From: Calothrix sp. NIES-2100 | GTDB taxonomy: Bacteria > Cyanobacteriota > Cyanobacteriia > Cyanobacteriales > Nostocaceae | Reading direction: 5' to 3' | Length of the DNA: 64,000 nt | NCBI RefSeq assembly: GCF_002368195.1 | Contig: NZ_AP018178.1 | Coordinates: forward strand, 1,124,238 to 1,188,237 | Shown here: in pieces, positions 54,104-63,251 of the stretch | Layout of the letters: every line of letters starts with the position of its first letter | How positions within the stretch are numbered: position 1 is the first letter of the stretch | The notes under the pieces: model-generated | What the model saw: only the letters and a program-made list of their open reading frames with translations | Databases searched by the model: none | Told to the model about the DNA's origin: nothing | Made by a program: the position numbers and the translations under genes

Positions 54104-55831
54104 ATGTTGGATTTGCTAATTCAAAACGGGTTAATCTTCGATGGTTTAGGATCTGCGCCGATTCGCTCTGATATTGGGATTGAAAATGGCAAAATTGTAG
54201 CGATGCCTGCGGCGGGCAAAGCCAACGCTCCTTCATTATCTATCCCAGCGCGGGAAGTGGTTGATGCGTCTGGGTTGTGGGTGACACCAGGATTCATCGA
54301 TATTCATACCCACTATGATTTAGAATTAGAAATTGCACCAGGACTGAGTGAATCAGTGCGTCATGGAGTAACCAGCGTTGTCATTGGCAATTGTAGTTTG
54401 TCAATTGCCATCGGTGAACCCCAGATGCTAGCAGATATTTTTCAAAGGGTAGAAACGCTTTCCCATCGGCTAATTGGTAAATGGTTGAAAAAGTCGGTTT
54501 CTTGGCAAACACCAACAGAATATTTACAGCATTTGCAACAGTTACCGCTAGGGCCTAATGTTGCGCCTTTGTTTGGGCATAGTGCTTTACGCGCTTACGT
54601 GATGGGATTAGAACGCAGCTTAAGTGTTCAGCCCAGCAAATTTGATCTAAAAATCATGCAGCGAATTACCGCCGATGCTTTAGACGCTGGATTTGTGGGC
54701 GTTTCAATTGATATGTTTCCTTGGCATCGGATGAGTGGCGAATGGCAAGGTTGCACAATTCCCTCGCAACATGGGAAATTTAAAGAATATGCGATGTTAG
54801 CGAATTTGTGTAGAAAACGCGATCGCGTGTTTCAAGTCACACCCAATTTACAAAAGCTAGCTTCCTTTGTCGATATTCTGCGTATGGGTTCGGGGATTGG
54901 CAAACCACTACGGCTAACTGTCCTCTCAGCTTTAGACGCAGTACACAATCGCAAACTCTGGCGCATATTTTCCCCGATCTTATTTATTTGGAACCGACTT
55001 CTCAACGGTAATGTGCGCTTTCAAACATTAACCGAACCCTTCACCATTTACTCAGATGGTTCCGTTACGCCTTTATTTGAAGAATTCGCCACAGGCGCAC
55101 AGCTAAATGGCTGTAAATCACGCCAAGAAAGACAAAATTTGTGGAAATCTCCAAGCTTTCGCCAGCAGTTTCGCCAAGAATGGAACAGTAAATGGCGCAC
55201 ATCATTTCATCGTCAATTAGATTTAATGGAAGTTGTTGACTGTCCCCAAACAAGTTGGCAAGGATTAAGTTTTGCAGAAATTGCCCGCCGCCAGCAACAG
55301 GAACCGATAGATTTATTTATGGAAGCGTTGCAGGAATACGATACAGATTTGCGTTGGGTAGCAACAGGCGCTAACGATCGCTTAAAGCCCCGTTTAGCAA
55401 TGATGAAACATCCCTACATTTTCCCTGGATTTACTGATGCAGGCGCTCATGTGCGTAACCTGGGATACTATGATGGGGCTTTATCTTTGCTCAAGCAGGC
55501 GGTTGCAACAAAGTTTCTCACCCCAGAAGCGGCGATTTCTCGCGTTACCGGAGAACCAGCAGCTTGGTTTCGCCTAGATACAGGAGTGCTGAAAGTGGGT
55601 GCGAAAGCAGATATAGTTTTACTCGATGCCAATGGTTTAAATCAGCCCATTAGCCCCCAAGTAGAAATATTAGATCCTGTATTAGATGGTGAACCGCGAA
55701 TGGTAAAGCGTGGTTCCGATGAAATTGTGCAAGCAGTGTATATTAATGGAGTTCGGGTTGTGAGTCAGGGTAAAGTGAGCGATCGCTTAGGGCGGGAAAA
55801 GTTGGGAAGCGTTTTGTCTCCGTTTTCATGA
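54104..55831 (+). CDS. D-aminoacylase/N-acyl-D-amino-acid deacylase-like amidohydrolase
   Basis: The 575-residue protein is a metal-dependent amidohydrolase of the D-aminoacylase type: DLLIQNGLIFDGLG at the start, VTPGFIDIHTHYDLELE with the HxH metal motif (about 70), GVTSVVIGNCSLS with a metal-bridging Cys, and DAGAHVRNLG with the C-terminal metal Asp. These enzymes deacylate N-acyl-D-amino acids or related compounds; the substrate is not set by the sequence alone. The 3' end of the gene is partly repeated about 800 bases downstream (56528-56618), beyond a toxin-antitoxin pair. Confidence 0.88.
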   Translation: MLDLLIQNGLIFDGLGSAPIRSDIGIENGKIVAMPAAGKANAPSLSIPAREVVDASGLWVTPGFIDIHTHYDLELEIAPGLSESVRHGVTSVVIGNCSLSIAIGEPQMLADIFQRVETLSHRLIGKWLKKSVSWQTPTEYLQHLQQLPLGPNVAPLFGHSALRAYVMGLERSLSVQPSKFDLKIMQRITADALDAGFVGVSIDMFPWHRMSGEWQGCTIPSQHGKFKEYAMLANLCRKRDRVFQVTPNLQKLASFVDILRMGSGIGKPLRLTVLSALDAVHNRKLWRIFSPILFIWNRLLNGNVRFQTLTEPFTIYSDGSVTPLFEEFATGAQLNGCKSRQERQNLWKSPSFRQQFRQEWNSKWRTSFHRQLDLMEVVDCPQTSWQGLSFAEIARRQQQEPIDLFMEALQEYDTDLRWVATGANDRLKPRLAMMKHPYIFPGFTDAGAHVRNLGYYDGALSLLKQAVATKFLTPEAAISRVTGEPAAWFRLDTGVLKVGAKADIVLLDANGLNQPISPQVEILDPVLDGEPRMVKRGSDEIVQAVYINGVRVVSQGKVSDRLGREKLGSVLSPFS

Positions 55832-55919
55832 GGGTATCTCACGCAAAGACGAGCCAGTGCGTTGGGCGGCTCCGCCGACTTGAAGCAACTGGCGTGCAAA
55901 GGCGCACAGAGAAGTTGTA

Positions 55920-56216
55920 TTAAATTCTATCCAACCACTGTTTTGGATCGCGTTTTGCATGAAAGCAAGCAAGTACAAAAACCGTATCTTGCTCAAAAAT
56001 GTAGAGAATTATATATGGAAATCGACGGATTAATGCTCTTCTTACCTGTTTGTGGATGACTTGGTAAGCAAGGGGTTTCCGCCCAATTCCCGATAAACAA
56101 GCATCAACTGCACGCACAAACTCGGAACCCAAACCTGGATTTTGGGATTCATACCACTCAAACCCATCCTGAATATCGTATTCTGCTTCTGGTTGGATAA
56201 TCAGGTTATAGTTCAT
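55920..56216 (-). CDS. ParE/RelE-type toxin
   Basis: The 98-residue basic protein opens NYNLIIQPEAEYDIQDGFEWYE, ends FVLACFHAKRDPKQW, and has RRALIRRFPYIILY in the middle, the ParE/RelE toxin fold. Such toxins poison gyrase or cleave mRNA at the ribosome; which applies cannot be told. It begins 2 bases past the stop of the antitoxin gene, so the two form one operon (antitoxin first). Confidence 0.88.
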   Translation of the reverse strand: MNYNLIIQPEAEYDIQDGFEWYESQNPGLGSEFVRAVDACLSGIGRKPLAYQVIHKQVRRALIRRFPYIILYIFEQDTVFVLACFHAKRDPKQWLDRI

Positions 56217-56218
56217 CG

Positions 56219-56440
56219 TCAGAAGCCTAACCGTTTTTTAACTTCTTCCCAACTAGAACCGTTTGCGGGGTTTTTCTGGTAACTTTCTAACCGTCTATCT
56301 AATTCTTGTTGTTGCGCTTCGCTCAAGAGAAGTTCCTCTTGCTGTTCTAAAATGCTGTCCCATAAATCTTCAGCTAGTTGGATACGTTCTGCAACGCTGA
56401 GTTCAGAAATGTCAACTTTCAACAAGGGATGGGAACTCAT
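56219..56440 (-). CDS. Antitoxin of the addiction-module component family
   Basis: The 73-residue acidic protein matches the putative addiction-module component type (TIGR02574): LKVDISELSVAERIQLAEDL, then WDSILEQ, LSEAQQQELDRRLESYQKNP and SSWEEVKKRL. It precedes the ParE-like toxin, the usual order. It should neutralise the toxin and repress the shared promoter to the right of 56440. Confidence 0.88.
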   Translation of the reverse strand: MSSHPLLKVDISELSVAERIQLAEDLWDSILEQQEELLLSEAQQQELDRRLESYQKNPANGSSWEEVKKRLGF

Positions 56441-56786
56441 GATAAAAGAGTTAGGGTTTGGCTTTTACCTATATTACAGCATTGGGGCTTGAGGTAATGG
56501 GAAGGTGTTTGGCGATCGCCCATCGCGGTGAGGTGTATGAGTCGTGAAGGTTAGTTGCTAAGAAATGAGCGATCGCTTGGAGCGCGAAAGATTGAGAACT
56601 GTTTTGTCTCCATGTTAATAGTTATCAACTAAGTGTTTATACTAGTTTGTAGTCAAAGTTTGGCGGTTTGATTAAGATGCAATTACGATGCGGCTTGGTG
56701 TAATAAAGATGCTCATCTCCTTCAGTAAGAAGCATAATATTACTTGAGTAAGTGATTTTCGCAGATTAAAGGACACAGTAAATTCA
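56441..56786. other. Intergenic: toxin-antitoxin promoter, amidohydrolase-tail duplicate, GmrSD promoter
   Basis: It contains HIP1 sites (56513, 56569), a decayed copy of the 3' end of the amidohydrolase (separate entry) and AT-rich sequence before 56787. No gene is seen. Confidence 0.5.
56528..56618 (+). pseudogene. Duplicated 3' tail of the upstream amidohydrolase gene
   Basis: Codons at 56568-56618 read SDRLERERLRTVLSPC and stop. The amidohydrolase at 54104-55831 ends SDRLGREKLGSVLSPFS and stop. The nucleotide match (AGCGATCGCTTRGRGCG and TTTTGTCTCC) is obvious, and weaker similarity extends back to about 56528. The toxin-antitoxin pair lies between the two copies. Confidence 0.8.
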
Positions 56787-58460
56787 ATGGAAGCCTCGCC
56801 TGCTAAAGTTATTCAGTATTTCAACGGTGAAAAACAAAATTTAATTCCCCTATTTCAACGTCGGTATAAATGGAGTGAGGACAATTGGCAAACTCTCTGG
56901 GATGATCTGATGGTGCAGTATGAAGTGGGCGATACTGGAACCCACTTTATGGGGGCGATTGTCTCTGTCTCAGCACGAAGTGTGCCTGTGGGAGTTAGTA
57001 AGTATCTCATCATTGATGGACAACAACGCCTCACAACCGTATCATTACTTCTCTGCGCTCTGCGTGATTGTCTTGATTCAAACTCAGCCTCACGTATACA
57101 GGAAGTTTACCTGACCAATCGCTTCCGCGATTTGGAGGACACCTTGAAGTTTGTGCCAACACAAGCTGACCGGGATGTATACCGCACCATTGTCCTTGAT
57201 CGTCGGGTTCCACCAAATAGCAAGGATGAGGATGTTCGGATGGCTGCTGCTTATCACTTCTTTAAAAACAAATTGCTCAAAAGCACGGATTCTAATGATA
57301 ATGCAGTAGATCCTGCCAAAGTGCTAATTACCCTGGAGCAATGTCTCCAAGTTGTGATGATCAACCTTGGCGACGATGACGATCCATATTTAATTTTTGA
57401 GAGCCTAAATTTCAAGGGTGAACCACTCACCCAAGCTGATTTGGTGAGGAATTATTTGCTGATGTGCTTTCGCCACTCGATTTCTCCTGGAGGAGAGCAG
57501 GAGCGGGTTTACTCAAAATATTGGATGCCACTTGAGAGTATGCTTAAATCCAACCTCACAGAGTTTCTTCGCCACTACTTGATGAAGGATGGGGATGATA
57601 TTAAACAAGGTGGCATTTATGCGGCTATTAAAGCAAAGTTAAAAAGTATGAAATCAACGGAAGATGTCGAAGCAGAAGTTCATTTCATGCAAAGATTTGG
57701 AGAGTTTTATACTAGATTTCTCTTGCCAGATCAAGAAGAAACACTGAGCATTCGTGACTGCTTAGATAATATTAAAGAACTTAAAGTAACAACCTCCTAC
57801 CCACTGTTGCTCCGACTGTTTAATGTGCGTCAGACTGGACATCTCAGCGAAGTTGACTTGGAGAAATGTCTTAGATTAGTCGAGTCCTTCGTAGTTCGAC
57901 GTGTTGTTTGCGGAGTGCCAACTAATCCTTTGAATAAACTTTTTATCCAGTTGGCTAAAAACTTTCCTGATACAGATCATGCCCAGTGGTTGCATCGTTC
58001 CTTATCATCATCTGGTAGCAATCGCCGTTTTCCAAAAGATGCTGAATTTGCTACAGCTTTTATGAACCAACCACAGTATGGACGTGCAACTACTCGTTTC
58101 ATTCTTTGCCGTCTCGAAAAATCTTTTAACCACAAAGAAACCGTGGATCTTTCGACGGCAACAATAGAACACATTTTGCCTCAAACACTGACTCAAGAAT
58201 GGAGAAGTGAGTTAGGTTCAGAAGCAGAGAAAGTTCATACTACCTTAGTTAATACATTTGGCAACTTGACTCTGACTAGTTATAACTCGGAGTTGAGCAA
58301 CCTCCCCTTTTCGGAAAAGAAAGCTAAACTCGAAAATACTCATATCGAGTTAAACCGTTGGATTCTTCAGCAGACGAGTTGGGGAGCGTCAGAAATTGAG
58401 GAACGAGCAAATAATTTGTTACTTATAGCCAATAAGATCTGGCTGAGTCCCTTAGATTAG
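56787..58460 (+). CDS. GmrSD-like DUF262-DUF1524 nuclease
   Basis: The 557-residue protein fuses an N-terminal DUF262 domain (IPLFQRRYKWSEDNWQTLWD; nucleotide-binding DGQQR at about 77) to a C-terminal DUF1524 His-Me-finger nuclease (TATIEHILPQ at about 459, then NTFGNLTLTSYNSELSN). GmrSD enzymes are type IV restriction systems that cleave modified phage DNA such as glucosylated hydroxymethylcytosine; many relatives cut other modified DNA. The single-chain form is complete. It lies near the toxin-antitoxin pair and other defence genes. Confidence 0.9.
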   Translation: MEASPAKVIQYFNGEKQNLIPLFQRRYKWSEDNWQTLWDDLMVQYEVGDTGTHFMGAIVSVSARSVPVGVSKYLIIDGQQRLTTVSLLLCALRDCLDSNSASRIQEVYLTNRFRDLEDTLKFVPTQADRDVYRTIVLDRRVPPNSKDEDVRMAAAYHFFKNKLLKSTDSNDNAVDPAKVLITLEQCLQVVMINLGDDDDPYLIFESLNFKGEPLTQADLVRNYLLMCFRHSISPGGEQERVYSKYWMPLESMLKSNLTEFLRHYLMKDGDDIKQGGIYAAIKAKLKSMKSTEDVEAEVHFMQRFGEFYTRFLLPDQEETLSIRDCLDNIKELKVTTSYPLLLRLFNVRQTGHLSEVDLEKCLRLVESFVVRRVVCGVPTNPLNKLFIQLAKNFPDTDHAQWLHRSLSSSGSNRRFPKDAEFATAFMNQPQYGRATTRFILCRLEKSFNHKETVDLSTATIEHILPQTLTQEWRSELGSEAEKVHTTLVNTFGNLTLTSYNSELSNLPFSEKKAKLENTHIELNRWILQQTSWGASEIEERANNLLLIANKIWLSPLD

Positions 58461-58826
58461 ACATGATTAGTAATTAAACTAAACTGTCTTAATAAGTAAA
58501 ACCGTGGTATAAAAACACAGTTACTCGCATCTTTGGGTGCTTGAATTCGTATCAGTATGTTAGAGGATTTTTTTAAATTGGCAGAAGATATCATCTTATT
58601 GATACGCACTGAGGTACAACAAAAATCAGTCTGTTAGCGAGGAATTGACATGCTTTGCTGTGCTAAATGTGAGAACCAAAGCTCATTTTCAAACATCTTC
58701 TAACAAAGAATACGAACCCTTGCAAAAATAACAGTGACTTTCATCTACCTCGTAATCATAAGCATTACTATTAGGTAAGTAGTGTAAAAATAGTTAACAA
58801 AATTCTATCTGTTTAGACATCCTCTT
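58461..58826. other. Intergenic stretch of 366 bases
   Basis: AT-rich with only very short open frames (such as 26 codons from 58558). No repeats or operators stand out; it probably holds the promoter for the DUF962 gene. Confidence 0.4.
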
Positions 58827-59228
58827 ATGAGTAACATCAATGCCAATTTTCAACAAAACTTAAGAAATCGGATTAATAATCAAATTCTTGAGCATCCTTT
58901 TACAGATTATTGGGATATTTTTGTTCTTAAACATCAACATCCAATTAATATCGCTTTCCATATTGTAGGAATCTTCTTTTTTTACGGCTTGCTCTTTGCT
59001 ACCTGGAAGTTGCAAAACTTCTGGTTACTCCTAGGCTTACCATTAACTCAGTTAATTGGATTAACCGGACATTTTCTATTTGAGCGTAGCCATATCGATT
59101 TACAAGATGCTGTATTTTCTTGGCGGGCTTCTTACTGTTTGGGTAAACTGCTACTCAGGGTAATCATGGGTAAATATCAAGATGATATTCGCCAACGCCA
59201 AGAAATATTAATGAAGGATGAAGTATGA
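58827..59228 (+). CDS. DUF962/Mpo1-like membrane protein
   Basis: The 133-residue protein fits DUF962 (Mpo1-like): HPFTDYWDIFVLKHQHPINI, a transmembrane helix IAFHIVGIFFFYGLLFATW, another helix around LLLGLPLTQLIGLTGHFLFE, and FSWRASYCLGKLLLRVI. Yeast Mpo1 is an iron-dependent dioxygenase for 2-hydroxy fatty acids; conserved His (KHQHP, FH, GH, RSH) in this protein fit metal binding. A heptamer repeat (GATGAAG/TATGAAG, 59216-59243) overlaps the stop. It stands just before a Rieske oxygenase gene and may share its pathway. Confidence 0.8.
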   Translation: MSNINANFQQNLRNRINNQILEHPFTDYWDIFVLKHQHPINIAFHIVGIFFFYGLLFATWKLQNFWLLLGLPLTQLIGLTGHFLFERSHIDLQDAVFSWRASYCLGKLLLRVIMGKYQDDIRQRQEILMKDEV

Positions 59229-59275
59229 AGGATGAAGTATGAAGTTAAATTAGGTGAAATTTTTCAGTAATAAAT

Positions 59276-60271
59276 ATGCAAATATTTAATAATTGGAATA
59301 TAGTTGCCAAAGGTTGGTATATTGCTTGTCCTAGCAATGCATTATCTCAAAGACAAGCAAAATCTGTAGAAATTTGTGGTCAAAAAATTGCTATCTTTCG
59401 CGGTGAAGATGGACAAGTTCGTGCTTTGGATGCTTACTGTCCGCATTTGGGAACAGATTTAGGCATTGGAAAGGTTGATGGTAATTGGATTCGTTGTGTG
59501 TTTCATCAATGGGCATTTGATGAAACAGGAATGTGTCAAAATATTCCTTGCCAAACAGACATTCCTAGTAAAGCGAAAGTACAAGCTTATGCAACGGATG
59601 AAAAGTATGGTTTTATCTGGATTTACCCAGAAGCCGAAGCACCAGAGAAAGTGGCTGATTTTGATGAATTAAAGGGTAAGGAAATTGTTGCCCAAGCTGA
59701 TACTGCATTTGAAAGAAGTTGCCATCATCATATTTGTATGATGAATGGAATTGATGCTCAACATCTAAAAACAATTCATCATTTAGATATCAAAATGGAT
59801 TTGTCCCTACATCGCAGCGATAATGGTACTCAAATTGACTTTACAATGCAGGGACAATTTCCGCAAACAACTTGGCGAGAACGGTTAGGGCAAAGATTTC
59901 TCGGTTCTAGTTATGAATATTCCATGCGTTATGCTGATGGTTGTATCGGTATGTTAACAATGATGAAAAAAGTTAAGCTTTTTCCACCATTGCACATGAT
60001 ATATGCATATACGCCGATCGCACCTGGAAGAACGCGCATTCAACCGATTTATGTCACTGCAAAACGCCCAGGAATCGGGGGATATTTGCTGAGTAAGTTT
60101 TTGCTATTCTGTACTCGCTTGGCTTACTATATGCTCAGAGATGAAGACGGCAAGATTTACGATAATATTCGCTTTCAGCCAAAGTTACTTTTGAGTATTG
60201 ATCAGCCATTGGCTCAGTATATGGAATATGTGAATCAGTTAGAACCGTCTCGTTGGTCAAGTAGCGGTTAG
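59276..60271 (+). CDS. Rieske non-heme iron oxygenase
   Basis: The 331-residue protein has an N-terminal Rieske 2Fe-2S domain (CPHLG and CVFHQW as the CxH and CxxH pairs, about residues 57-80) and a catalytic domain with a mononuclear iron site (MMNGIDAQHLKTIHH, about 160). These enzymes hydroxylate or desaturate aromatic, steroid, pigment or lipid substrates with an electron-transfer partner. A second, similar gene begins at 63252. The substrate is unknown. Confidence 0.88.
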   Translation: MQIFNNWNIVAKGWYIACPSNALSQRQAKSVEICGQKIAIFRGEDGQVRALDAYCPHLGTDLGIGKVDGNWIRCVFHQWAFDETGMCQNIPCQTDIPSKAKVQAYATDEKYGFIWIYPEAEAPEKVADFDELKGKEIVAQADTAFERSCHHHICMMNGIDAQHLKTIHHLDIKMDLSLHRSDNGTQIDFTMQGQFPQTTWRERLGQRFLGSSYEYSMRYADGCIGMLTMMKKVKLFPPLHMIYAYTPIAPGRTRIQPIYVTAKRPGIGGYLLSKFLLFCTRLAYYMLRDEDGKIYDNIRFQPKLLLSIDQPLAQYMEYVNQLEPSRWSSSG

Positions 60272-60694
60272 GGGTTAGGGGCTAGGGAAAAGAAGGTTTT
60301 AAACTTCGTAGTGGGAGCATCTTGCTCCCTGCGCTTCGTAGTGGGAGCAAGATGCTCCCTGCCTAATCGCATTGCAAGCTGATGCAATCGCATTGCAGCC
60401 CGATGCAATTGAGTTGCAGCCCGATGCGATCGCATTGCAAGCCGATGCAATTCAATTGCAGCCCGATGCAATTTAATTGCAGCCCAATGCGATCGCATTG
60501 CAAGCCGATGCAATCGCATTGCAAGCCGATGCAATTGAATTGCAGCCCGATGCGATCGCATTGCAAGCCGATGCAATTCAATTGCAAACCGACAATTTTG
60601 AAATCTGTCACATAACACCGTAACAACACCAATTTGCTCGATAGAGTGTTAATGGAGAACATCCACCCAAATAATTTTAGGTAATTTCCCCATA
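60272..60694. other. Repeat-rich intergenic region
   Basis: It contains a pair of related hairpins (GGGAGCATCTTGCTCCC and GGGAGCAAGATGCTCCC, about 60315-60360) and the 21-bp tandem array of the next entry, then the promoter of 60695. Open frames on both strands are by-products of the repeats. Confidence 0.7.
60362..60595. repeat. 21-bp tandem array with palindromic, HIP1-related units
   Basis: About 11 units such as GCCCGATGCAATTCAATTGCA, each with a palindromic core TGCAATNNNATTGCA or TGCGATCGCATTGCA. Units alternate between AT-cored forms and the HIP1 octamer GCGATCGC (three copies, spaced 63 bases). The frame is open in both directions. Confidence 0.85.
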
Positions 60695-61435
60695 ATGAAA
60701 AGTTGGCTGGTTCCTGTTCAAAAGCTGCAACCGAGCGATCGCATAGCCATGTATGCGTTGCTGAGCAATCATTTTCAAGGTGTCACCTGGGAAGGATTTC
60801 AGGCTGATTTGGAGCGGAAAAACTGGGCGTTGTTGTTGAGAGAGGACATTACTAATACTCTCAAAGGGTTTTCAACGCTGATGTTACGCCCGACAACTTT
60901 TAAAGGCGAGCGAATTACGGTAGTGTATTCTGGTGATACCATTGTCGATCCCAGTGCTTGGTCGAGTACAGCTTTACCCCGCACCTGGATTGCGGCTGTA
61001 AATTTTCTGCGAGAATACTATACAGAAAATAAACTATACTGGCTGCTGATTTGCTCTGGTTTTCGCACCTATCGCTTTCTTCCTACCTTTTGGCAAGATT
61101 TTTACCCCCGCTACGATACCGCCACGCCGGGCGATGTAGCAAATTTAATGGCAACTTTGGCACAAGAATATTATGGTAATGCTTACGAAGCAGCGTCTGG
61201 TATCGTTCGCTTCCAAAATCCCCAAATTCTGCGGGAGGGTTTAATTGAAATTCCCACAGGAAGACAGTCTAACCCCCATATCCAATTTTTTGAGCAAAAA
61301 AACCCAGATTACCGCCAAGGAGACGAATTAGTTTGTTTAACTGAAATCAGTTATGACAATCTCACCCGTGCTGGACAAAGAATGTGGCATTCAGAATCAT
61401 TGTTAGAATTTGTGCAAGATTCTTTGCTCATCTAA
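60695..61435 (+). CDS. Conserved hypothetical protein, possibly acyltransferase-like
   Basis: The 246-residue protein starts SWLVPVQKLQPSDRIAMYAL, then includes NWALLLRED, GFSTLMLRPT, ITVVYSGDTIVDPS and WLLICSGFRTYRFLPTFW. The order of strands and helices, with a VVYSGDTIVDP loop, loosely resembles GNAT acyltransferases, but no acetyl-CoA motif is clear. It overlaps the open frame of the following transporter and is close to it, so the two may be co-transcribed. The function is unknown. Confidence 0.6.
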   Translation: MKSWLVPVQKLQPSDRIAMYALLSNHFQGVTWEGFQADLERKNWALLLREDITNTLKGFSTLMLRPTTFKGERITVVYSGDTIVDPSAWSSTALPRTWIAAVNFLREYYTENKLYWLLICSGFRTYRFLPTFWQDFYPRYDTATPGDVANLMATLAQEYYGNAYEAASGIVRFQNPQILREGLIEIPTGRQSNPHIQFFEQKNPDYRQGDELVCLTEISYDNLTRAGQRMWHSESLLEFVQDSLLI

Positions 61436-61460
61436 AATTGATGCGTGCATCAACTTGTCT

Positions 61461-63161
61461 ATGAAAGTAAAAAACGATGAAATAGTAATATCTCATACCG
61501 TAGAAGCGCCAAAGCTTTTCGGTGTCAGTCGCTTGTTTAGTAACCTGCGCGGCGATTTGACGGGAGGACTAACCGCAGCGGTGGTAGCTTTACCTTTAGC
61601 ATTAGCCTTTGCTGTAGCGAGTGGTGTGGAACCCAAGGCGGGACTTTACACTGCTATTGTGGCAGGAATTGTCGCCGCAATTTTTGGCGGTTCTCCTGTA
61701 CAGATTACAGGCCCTACAGGCGCAATGGCTGTAATTTTGGTGGGAATTGTCGCCAAGTACGGATTGGAGAAAGTTTGGATTGCTGGGGTAATCGCCGGGA
61801 TAATTCAGATTGCTTTGGGAGTCGCCAAACTGGGACAATTAGTCAAGTTTATTCCTTATCCGGTGACGGCTGGTTTTACTAATGGTATTGCCGTTATTAT
61901 TTTTTGTGGTCAGTTAAATAATTTCTTTGGCTTAAAACTACCGCGCCAAGAACATTTTTTACCAGGGCTGTGGCAAACTGTAACTCATGTAGAAGCGTTA
62001 AACTGGGCAGCAGTTGTCTTAGCATTGCTGGTGATTGCAACTAATATATTATGGCCCAAGATTAATACTACAATCCCCGGTTCCTTAATGGGGCTGGTGT
62101 TAGCAACTGCGATCGCATCTTTTTTCCATCTCGATGTCCCGACAATTGGAGCCATCCCCCAAGCTTTACCGATGCTTCAAGGTATTCCCCACTGGAATGA
62201 TTTTGGCTTAATTCGGGAACTGATTAATCCGGCTTTAGCTTTAGCCGCACTGGGAAGTATTGAATCCTTACTCTCAGCAGTTGTGGCTGATGGTATGACG
62301 GTAAGTGAGAAACACAACAGCGATCGCGAACTCATTGGTCAAGGGTTAGCAAATATTATTGTGCCATTTTTTGGAGGCATTCCCGCCACAGGTGCGATCG
62401 CGCGGACTGCTGTTAATGTCCGTTCTGGCGCTAAAACTCGACTGTCTGGGGTAATTCATGGCGTTGCTTTAGCCATTATTGTCTTAACTTTAGCACCCCT
62501 AGCAGCGCAGATTCCGTTAGCAGCATTAGCTGGGATTTTGATGGTAGTTAGTCTGCGGATGATTGAGTGGGAAGCTATTGGCTTATTGCTACGTGCTACC
62601 TATTCTGACTTTGCGGTGATGATTCTCACCTGGCTAGTAACAATATTGTTTGATTTAGTTCTCGCCGTCGAAGTCGGATTGATTGCAGCTGGAGCCTTAT
62701 TTATCAAACGCATGAGCGATTTAAGTTTGGCGAAAGTTCCAGAAACCGAAGTATTTCCCCCTGGTATTCCTTTAGAATTAGGCAAAGAAATTGCCGTTTA
62801 TCGTGTAGATGGCCCTGTATTTTTTGGCGCTGCGGAAAGGTTTGTTACCTTCCTACGAGAGCAACCAGAAGTGAAGTATTTAATTTTGCGGTTGCGGTTT
62901 GTGCCGAATATGGACACAACTGGATTGGTGGCTTTAGAGGATATTTACCATGATTTGGAAAGGCATAATTGCCGCTTAATTCTCACAGGTTTACAACCCC
63001 AAGTCCAACAATTGCTAGAACGTTCAGGATTGTTACAAACAATTGGGGTATCAAATTGTTTTGAAACCACAACAGATGCGATTTACTCCATAACTCCTCA
63101 ATCTTCTCAAGCTGTAGCAGCTAATTTTGCATCAAAAGAATTGCTGGAATTAAATGATTGA
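61461..63161 (+). CDS. SulP-family anion transporter (sulfate or bicarbonate type)
   Basis: From the ATG at 61461 the product has 566 residues: about 11-12 transmembrane helices beginning with GLTAAVVALPLALAFAVASG, then GLYTAIVAGIVAAIFGGSPV and QITGPTGAMAVIL, and a C-terminal STAS domain (VDGPVFFGAAERFVTFLREQ, then FVPNMDTTGLVALEDI). The opening motif and STAS domain define SulP. In cyanobacteria these include the sodium-dependent bicarbonate transporter BicA and sulfate transporters; which applies here cannot be settled by eye. The open frame extends back to 61410 but overlaps the preceding gene. Confidence 0.9.
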   Translation: MKVKNDEIVISHTVEAPKLFGVSRLFSNLRGDLTGGLTAAVVALPLALAFAVASGVEPKAGLYTAIVAGIVAAIFGGSPVQITGPTGAMAVILVGIVAKYGLEKVWIAGVIAGIIQIALGVAKLGQLVKFIPYPVTAGFTNGIAVIIFCGQLNNFFGLKLPRQEHFLPGLWQTVTHVEALNWAAVVLALLVIATNILWPKINTTIPGSLMGLVLATAIASFFHLDVPTIGAIPQALPMLQGIPHWNDFGLIRELINPALALAALGSIESLLSAVVADGMTVSEKHNSDRELIGQGLANIIVPFFGGIPATGAIARTAVNVRSGAKTRLSGVIHGVALAIIVLTLAPLAAQIPLAALAGILMVVSLRMIEWEAIGLLLRATYSDFAVMILTWLVTILFDLVLAVEVGLIAAGALFIKRMSDLSLAKVPETEVFPPGIPLELGKEIAVYRVDGPVFFGAAERFVTFLREQPEVKYLILRLRFVPNMDTTGLVALEDIYHDLERHNCRLILTGLQPQVQQLLERSGLLQTIGVSNCFETTTDAIYSITPQSSQAVAANFASKELLELND

Positions 63162-63251
63162 AATTAGGTTGAAATTTTCGGGTATGTTATCGCCCACAGC
63201 AGAGCATCATCAACAGGTATAACTTTAATTTGCCTAACCACTTATAACTCT

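Noticed and set aside
60268..60662. Three open frames over the second 21-bp array
   Set aside because: By-products of the repeat period, overlapping on both strands.
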